DNA of 64,000 nucleotides. It comes from Gyromitra esculenta (lineage: Eukaryota > Ascomycota > Pezizomycetes > Pezizales > Discinaceae). Below, one piece after another: positions 57,218 to 64,000 of the stretch (positions are counted from its first letter, which is position 1; each line of letters starts with the position of its first letter). Location of the stretch: NCBI GenBank assembly GCA_038503075.1, contig JBCAML010000005.1, forward strand, positions 496,001-560,000, written 5' to 3'. Below the pieces are notes generated by a model, which was not told the origin of the DNA, did no database searches, and worked only from the letters and a program-made list of their open reading frames with translations. Made by a program: the position numbers and the translations under genes.

Positions 57218-58321
57218 CCTTTTGTGTGGTCTAGGAACTTGATCGTATTAGGATGTACCCCTCCATTGCTGTTGCCATGTTGGGCCGGTATATTGGAGTT
57301 ACGTGTGCATCTAGCCATTCTATTTAACTGGAGGGTTAGGCAATTACATGAATCGGATGCGTGTATGAAATATCTATCTATCTATTTATTAATTACATGA
57401 ATCTTAATTCTCCGAGTGATAGTCGGTGATTCATTCCTTGTAGTTTCATCATTTTACGCAATACGGAATTCCGAAACGGCTTTTCTCGGAACTACGTGAC
57501 GAGATTTAATTTAACTCGGAGGTTCCAATAATCTTCCGTCAGAAAGACCTCTTGCTTTCCGTAGCCATAAGGCTAAAGGCTATCTTGTTTTTGAGGCCTG
57601 TATGCGTATATTTACGCCCATCCTAAGTTTTCTAGTGGTTGTAAGTCTCCTATAAGATATCTCCAGAACTTTAGAGAAAGCAACCCAGAATTTGAACACT
57701 GCAATATAAAACCGGATACCTACATGTTAAAATTTGAAGGTCGTGAAGGTGCATACATGTATCAATGGTTATTGGCTGCAGGCCGTGCTTCACCCCAGAG
57801 GTGCAGGAACTTCATGAGCCACAATAGCCAATCCAAGCTGAGTATATTACCCCACACCAACCGCTTTTGGGATCAATTCCCATCTGCAAGAGCGGTCCGA
57901 CCCATGGTCTCATGTTACCCTCGGTGGACCCATCGCCTCCACAGCTTTATGACAGCTAGCTAAATACCTGGAAACCCAACTACGCGACATCGCCACAATT
58001 TCTTGAAAAGAGCCGCTATATCGCAGCTAGATATCTCGTCCATATCTCGAGCTCTGGGAATTATCACCGCTTGGTCGAGAGCTTGGGCTACAGCTACCTT
58101 GTTTTTGCTACCCAGGGATCAGATGTTCACAATTCTGCTTAGTGCCATCGGGGTCGTTATTTTCGTTGTCCGTATCTGGGATACGCTTGGATTATGTTGC
58201 TCGTAAATACCCTACTTCTTAGACTTCCTGGGCTTCTCTAATTACAACCCTCATACCTAGCGGCTGCTGGAACACACGCTCTCCGACACCCTCCCGTCAT
58301 CAACATTACCAGGCAATTTAG
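57218..58321. other. Divergent promoter region, may hide the first exon of the RBR gene
   Basis: Contains a TCTA repeat (about 57369), CGAGTGATA (57413) and TACATGTA (57754). A frame at 58003-58206 with a hydrophobic stretch (MFTILLSAIGVVIFVV) has no clear start and might be part of an upstream exon. The missing RBR start codon must lie here. Confidence 0.4.
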
Positions 58322-58348
58322 TCCTTTCCAAAACAACTAGAATACGTT

Positions 58349-59757
58349 TTGCTAACCTTTCTCAAGCCTGATCTTGAGCGCGGCCTCATACGAAATCATG
58401 TTCCCGCGAATTTCAACACCTTCCGTGTCCCTCAACAACAAAACCCTCCTCCCATACGGGTAATTAAAAAGCCAGCACCAGCAGTTTACAATCCCTCTGT
58501 ACGGGCTCCCGTAGGCCCAGCACCACCAGCGCTCTTACATCCTCCACGCGACAATATAAATGCAGCCCTATTGGTCGTTAAAAAAGAATCACCTGCTAGT
58601 AGAACATGCTTCATCTGCTACGATACCGTTGTTCAATACCAGTCCACGTCTATTCTCAGAGGTCCATGTGGCGATCACTGGTACTGTAAATCCTGTCTAG
58701 CTACACTATTCACAAGAGCAATTAAAGATGAATCCCTTTTCCCACCATCGTGTTGTCGTAAACCATGGCAACATGATACAGCACTCCTGAGTGTTCTTTT
58801 CTCAACAAGCCAGGCATTTGCGTTCCAAGCGAAGGTGAGGGAGTATAGGATACCTGCGGCGAAGCGGGTGTACTGTTCGCTGAGTAAATGCGGACGGCTC
58901 CTATTAGATGCTGAGTCGGGTAAGAAAGACCTGTGGTGTACGCACTGTGGGAAAGATACATGTGCGATGTGTAGACAAGGCACGCACCAAGGACCTTGCA
59001 AAGATACGTTAGAAAAAGAAATGCAGATGATGAAGGCCCTGGCGAAAATAGAGGGATGGTCATGGTGTGGACAGTGTGGGAGGTGTATTGAGTTGATAGG
59101 AGGATGTAATAGTATAATTTGCAAGTATGTCTACCCCTCTCCCTGCGGAAGTAGAAAAGTTAGGGGCCCGTGCTGATGGTTTAAAGATGCAATTTTAAAT
59201 TCTGCTATATCTGTGGATTGAAGTGGAAAACTTGCAATTGCACACGCGAAACGCCACGTCCCGGTCTCTTGGGCGAACGCTTACGGAAGCGCCAGGCTCT
59301 TCGAGAAGCAATAATCTCCCAGAGAGCATTAGCTAAAAACGCGTCTAACGCGTCTAACACCCCCGTTTCGCCCTCTGGTTCCTCCCAGAACCTCCAGAGC
59401 ATACAAACACGAGTAGTTATGCGACCGCAGCTTCCGGCTAGGGTTGTGGGGATTCCTACGTCGATACCAGTAGTACCAATAGTTCCAGTAGTGCCGACAG
59501 GGCCAAGTAATTTTCGGGATGGGCAAAAAGGAAGGGGGAAGGGGAAGGGGAGAGAGGTGCAGTGGAGAATAAAAAATGCTCCTAGTGGTTCAAATGCTGC
59601 CCCAAGCATACCTGCGGGAGCGGCCCGCTGTAAGGTGCATAAGTGGCGGAAGCTGCAGCGGTCAGGGACTTGCGAAGGCTGTCGGAACACTATGTCACAA
59701 TTTATTATGAATTGCCGAGTTTGTGAGACGGATGCGTGTTTGAGATGCATCCACTAA
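58349..59757 (+). CDS. RBR-type (RING1-IBR-RING2) E3 ubiquitin ligase, 5' end unresolved
   Basis: Two exons are clear: up to 59124, and 59187-59757, giving at least 442 residues. RING1 is CFICYDTV...CGDHWYCKSCLATLF, the IBR is YCSLSKCGRLL...WCTHCGKDTCAMC, and RING2, WCGQCGRCIELIGGCNSIICKCNFKFCYICG (cited in parts), is completed by the splice; its Cys in GGCNSI is the expected ubiquitin-thioester residue. A Pro/Val-rich tail ends in a six-Cys finger (CEGC-x10-CRVC-x4-CLRC). RBR ligases pass ubiquitin from E2 to this Cys and then to the target. No in-frame ATG occurs before the IBR: the exon probably begins after the CTCAAG acceptor at 58366, with an upstream exon not found. Confidence 0.78.
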
Positions 59758-60934
59758 TCTGGCGTTTTGGAGAGCGACTCGAAGTTGATCAAATTGTTTT
59801 TGGAATGAAGGTATCTTATGTTTGCTTATATGATGGACGGGAGGGATGATGGTTATTTGAGGTTCTTTTTCCTATCTAGTCTTACTTATTGGTATTCCCA
59901 CATTTTCTGTGGCAGATTTGATGTTCCCCCAAGAGGCAGCAGCTGTCGTTTCGTATTTCACAGGTTCAGCTTAATAGCTAAACCATACCTATCTTCAAGA
60001 AGAAAGCAAAGCGCCAAATACGGCCTCGTGTTACATCGCGTGTCCGATACTTTATTTTGATTTTAACTATACAGGCATTTGGTTGTCGTCTGATAAAAAT
60101 ATCATCAGTTATCACTCGAGCACGGGTAGGATCTCCTCACTAGGCCCAAGAATTGTTGGGATGCAGGCAACAACCGATGAAATCCTGTGATGTTAAAAAC
60201 ATGCTTACTCTTAATAAATTTCAGTTGCCATGATTCTATGACATGTAGACATACGTAGCGGTAAAAGACAAGAGGCCAGTTCCTCTTTCGCATATGCAAC
60301 CCTGCGGCTGAACTCGAAGGAAAAGGATTAATGGGCATCCATCGGATGGATAGAGCCACAGACATGTTCAGTTTCAAGATGTCGACAGAAGTATTGATGC
60401 GCTTTTGCATAGTGTATATTTATTGGATTTGACGTTTGGATCGTACACATCAAGCTTAGGTCTAACAATCGTAAATATCCGCCACCGGCTGAAGCGGGCT
60501 TGCTTGCTTGCTTATTATGTCTTTCCAGTGATGGGCACCTGCCATTTGATTGGCATGATATGTTGGCAGTCCCTGTTTGTGGATTGGACGACGCGTTGAA
60601 GAGGTGCAGGGAGAAGAACGATACGTGGACATAAAGTTGCGACTGTGGATGGTAAGCGAAGCTGAACCAATGGAATGCTTGGTGACGCAAACATGACTAA
60701 AGCCTCGTGTGGCTCAATCATGTGGCTTCTCCACGGGAATTCCATTGTGACCAGATGTCCCCGGAAGCTTGGATATCTCACCCCCTACAATTAATCCTCC
60801 TCTCTCTATTCCCTTCTTTCCTCCCTTGTCTTCTCCGATACCATCCATCCAGCTTCTCTCTACCGTATCCTCTACCTTAATAGCTCAGCCCCCCGAGTTC
60901 CTCTCTCCAGCTATACAAGCTTATCTCGAAAGAA
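59758..60934. other. Spacer and SEY1 promoter
   Basis: No gene recognised. TATCACTCG lies at 60110, about 353 bp past the RBR stop. The last 150 bp before SEY1 are strongly pyrimidine-rich. Confidence 0.5.
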
Positions 60935-63900
60935 ATGATGTCCGTCAACGGTGGTGGCGGGTCCGCTACTCACTGGCATAATGGAACCAACGGTCACATG
61001 GGCTCAAAGAAGGATATCAGTGAAGAGGACTACAAGACTTACGAGCACGGTGTGCAGGTTATCGATGAGAATAAGGAGTTTACGTATGTTCAATTTCTTG
61101 TTGCTTTCAACGGATACAGGCCCCCCTTTTCAGGAGGGAAACCACCGGTTATCCGTCAGTTATTCGCGGAATCTTATTTCTAACGGGACATTGCAGACCT
61201 AATCTCCCAACTTACCTCACGATCCAGAACCTGATCAGTGCTGGCTTCAACTACCATGTTGTCGCTGTATTCGGTTCGCAATCGACAGGGAAATCAACCC
61301 TGCTCAATCATCTCTTCGGAACCCACTTCTCGGTCATGGACGAGGCAGCCCGGAGGCAGACGACAAAGGGGATCTGGATGTCGAGAGCGATCGACGAGAA
61401 GGATCATAAACAGCTAGTGCCGAATCGGGAAGGCGGAATGACGAATAATATCTTGGTTATGGATGTGGAGGGTACTGATGGAAGGGAGAGAGGTGAAGAC
61501 CAGGATTTTGAACGAAAAAGTGCACTGTTTGCGTTGGCTACCAGTGAGGTTTTGGTGGGTGCTTCTTTTTCCATTGGTTTAATGAGATGGCATAATGGGC
61601 ATCACAGGAAAAGGAATCTGGTTGGCCATGTTTCAAGTTGCATTGACTGACATTTATTCAATTACAAGATCGTCAATATCTGGGAACATCAAGTTGGTTT
61701 GTATCAGGGAGCCAACATGGGCCTACTGAAGACTGTGTTTGAAGTCAATCTGGGATTGTTTTTGAAGGATCGAAGGTATGTCGCCATCTACTATTTTCGT
61801 CATCTCTCATATCAATGGTATTCTGATGTTTGCCCAGTACTACCCACCGATCTCTACTGTTCTTCGTAATCCGTGACCACATCGGTCATACACCACTTGC
61901 TGCTCTTACCTCCACCCTTATGGCAGATCTGAACCAGATTTGGTCTTCACTTTCCAAACCCGCCGGTCTTGAAGATTCAAAAATTACCGACTTTTTCGAT
62001 TTCGAGTTCGCCGCACTCCCACACAAAATCCTCCAGCCCGAAAAATTCTTGGAGGAGACCAAGAACCTTCGGAGGCGATTCCGAGAAGGTACACCTCCGG
62101 ATGTCGAAGTTCTGAGCGATGGCTCCCCTGCCAAAGACGAGAGCAGCGGGGTGTTCCTGCCGGCCTATCACAGACGGATACCTGCAGATGGATTCCCTCT
62201 TTACGCCGAGGGTGTGTGGGAACAAATTGTTACCAATAAGGATCTGGATTTACCTTCGCAACAGGAGCTGTTGGCACAGTTCCGATGCGATGAGATTGCG
62301 GCTTCATGTACTGCTGGCTTCAATGAAATAATCGGGCCATTCGAAGACTCGGCCAAGACTGGTAAAGCACTTGAGGGGCTTGGTGATGCGATGAAGAAGG
62401 CGCTTGGGGAGGCAATGGGAGGGTTTGAAGAAGCCGGTGGAAGATACCATAAGGGTGTTTTTGTTAGGAAGAGGGACGAGCTAAGAACCAGTCTTGAGGG
62501 ACGCCTAAGAGTTTTGGTGATTGGCCAGTTCGGCGCGTTGTCCAAGAAGGCTCTACAAGACTTTACAGAAGAAATTACGGGGATCTTGAAGAAAGCGAAC
62601 TCCACCGCTCACGCGGGGACTGCCAACTATGACTTTGCCGTTGTGGTCGACCAAACCAGGAGCAAAGTTGTAGAAAAATTCATCGCCGAGGCCTCTGAGT
62701 GCTTCATCCCTGGCCCCACAGCAGAGTGGTCAAATTATGAGGGTCAACTTGAGAGTCTGCAGAAAGATCTTGACGAAGTCGCAGCACGCCTAAGAGGGGA
62801 GGAGATGAAGCGTCTTGTGTCGCGGCTCGAGAGGGCTATCAGATCAAAACTTTCGGAGCCCATCGAGCTAGAGTTCAGGCGGATGGAGGATAATTCCAAG
62901 GAAAACGGAGGTCTGTGGGATCGTGTTTGGAACGTTTGGACTGGTGTGGTCGGAGAGGGTGTGGAGGGGTTTCTGAACAGAGCTGTCAGCTTCAATGCGA
63001 CAGAGAAGGAGAGGGAAATCGGTGCATGGAGGTTGAAAAAGAAGGCTTGGGGAGTACTAAAAGCAAAAATTGATGAGGAGGTAATGGAAGGAAATTTACT
63101 GCTGAAGTTGAGGGAAAAGTAAGTTTCCTTTCACCATTGGCTTATATTTCTTCTGCTCGTTTTAAAGTGCGGTTATTGACATCGCGAAGTTTCGAAGATC
63201 GCTTCCGCTACGATGAACATGGTGTTCCTCGCGTTTGGAAACCCACGGACGACATCGAAGGATCGTACACGACTGCTCGGGAAGCCACACTCAAACTCAT
63301 TCCTCTCGTATCTCACATCCTTCTCACTTCCACTGGTGCTGAACCAGACCTTGAAAATTTTCTCGGCGCCCCACCAGCCGACTTCGAGGAAGACCTTGAA
63401 GAGATGGGACCCGCCAAGGGCGAATTCGAAGTCATCTCCGAGGCGAAACAGGTCGATATGGCAATACGGTTCAAGCGCATGGCTGATGCGGTATATGTTG
63501 AAGCCAAGAGAAGCACTATTAGCAGTGTGGCGCAGATTCCTCTGTATTTTTATGGGTTGCTATTAGCGCTGGGGTGGAACGAGATCTGGGCGGTGTTGAG
63601 GAGTCCAATCTATTTTATCTTCTTGCTGGCGGCTTGTGGGGTTGCGTATATTGTGTATACGCTTAATCTGTGGGGGCCGATTGCAAGGGTGGGGAATGCG
63701 ATGAGTCAGCAAGCTCTGGATATTGGAAAGGTTTGTTTGATTCTTAGATTTCGGTCTAATACTATTAGGTGATAAAATGCTAATCGGTGCAAAAGGAACG
63801 ACTCCGCGACTTCCTCCAAGTTCAGAATGGCAGTGCAACTCCTGTAGCCTTTGCGGGTAGAACAAATAAGACAAGGGGATACGACGACGACGATTCCGAT

Positions 63901-63981
63901 GCTATCAGTCTACAGACACTAGATGGCGAGGGAAGAAGGAGAACTGGATTGGGAGTAAAACGAGAGAGTGATGATGAGTAG
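60935..63981 (+). CDS. SEY1: SEY1/atlastin-like ER membrane-fusion GTPase
   Basis: Six exons (60935-61083, 61197-61554, 61669-61775, 61838-63118, 63190-63730, 63796-63981) give 873 residues, the family's usual length. The GTPase domain has P-loop [13 protein letters not shown], switch [23 protein letters not shown] (cited in part), [21 protein letters not shown] and the G4 RDH in [13 protein letters not shown] long helical bundle follows, then a membrane hairpin ([21 protein letters not shown] and [19 protein letters not shown], about 755-800) and a cytosolic tail with an acidic stretch. SEY1 tethers and fuses ER tubules in a GTP-dependent way. All splice phases close. The second start Met is adjacent (Met-Met), so either could be used. 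Confidence 0.95.
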
Positions 63982-64000
63982 ATCCGTGTTATCTTTCGGT

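Noticed and set aside
1..64000. CRISPR array, prophage or bacterial operon
   Set aside because: Spliced eukaryotic genes throughout; no regularly spaced direct repeats with unique spacers.

Overview
The window looks like nuclear DNA of a filamentous ascomycete (Pezizomycotina; a plant-associated or saprotrophic Leotiomycete-like fungus is my best guess, by gene content only). The evidence is short GT-AG introns of about 50-110 bp with CTAAC/CTGAC-type branch points, a class I hydrophobin, AA9 and AA16-type lytic polysaccharide monooxygenases, a GH10-CBM1 xylanase, a fungal delta-12 desaturase, a SEY1 dynamin-like GTPase and an intron-bearing tRNA-Phe. All exon structures were read by hand from splice signals and family conservation; none has transcript support.

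Layout. 0.7-2.4 kb: BCS1-like AAA ATPase (-). 6.2-7.7 kb: GH10 xylanase with CBM1 (-). 10.1-10.7 kb: hydrophobin (-). 12.0-13.4 kb: MpaB/DUF2236 oxygenase (-). 14.8-15.4 kb: small DUF202 membrane protein (-). 17.7-18.8 kb: THEM6-like protein (+). 19.4-19.7 kb: small secreted Cys protein (-). 20.9-22.4 kb: nucleoside hydrolase (+), facing a purine nucleoside phosphorylase (24.1-25.1 kb, -) that has an unexplained extra exon downstream. 25.4-25.9 kb: proteasome assembly chaperone 3-like (-). 28.5-30.1 kb: oleate delta-12 desaturase (-). 36.6-38.1 kb: eight-exon cyclase/kynurenine-formamidase-like gene (+). 40.0-41.2 kb: AA16-type LPMO (+). 43.5-44.7 kb: AA9 LPMO (+). 44.9-45.6 kb: HD phosphohydrolase (-). 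46.4-48.0 kb: F-box protein (+). 51.4-52.4 kb: second AA9 LPMO (+). 53.0-54.6 kb: unknown protein (+). 56.6-57.2 kb: zinc-finger protein (-), divergent from an RBR ubiquitin ligase (58.3-59.8 kb, +). 60.9-64.0 kb: SEY1 (+). There are two identical tRNA-Thr genes and one tRNA-Phe. The rest is gene-poor, AT-rich spacer.

How genes may work together. The xylanase, the AA16 LPMO and the two AA9 LPMOs form a loose set of secreted plant-cell-wall-degrading enzymes. The adjacent AA16 and AA9 genes carry the same Thr/Ser linker and the same 47-residue six-cysteine C-terminal module although their catalytic domains belong to different families. The nucleoside hydrolase and phosphorylase form a convergent nucleoside-salvage pair. 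Most other genes look like unrelated housekeeping functions.

Most worth following up: the module shared by the two LPMO families; the same six-cysteine finger in the divergent zinc-finger/RBR gene pair; the 146-residue exon behind the phosphorylase; two over-represented short motifs (TATCACTCG and TACATGTA) in the spacers; and a C-rich to G-rich switch along the coding strand of the GC-rich genes.
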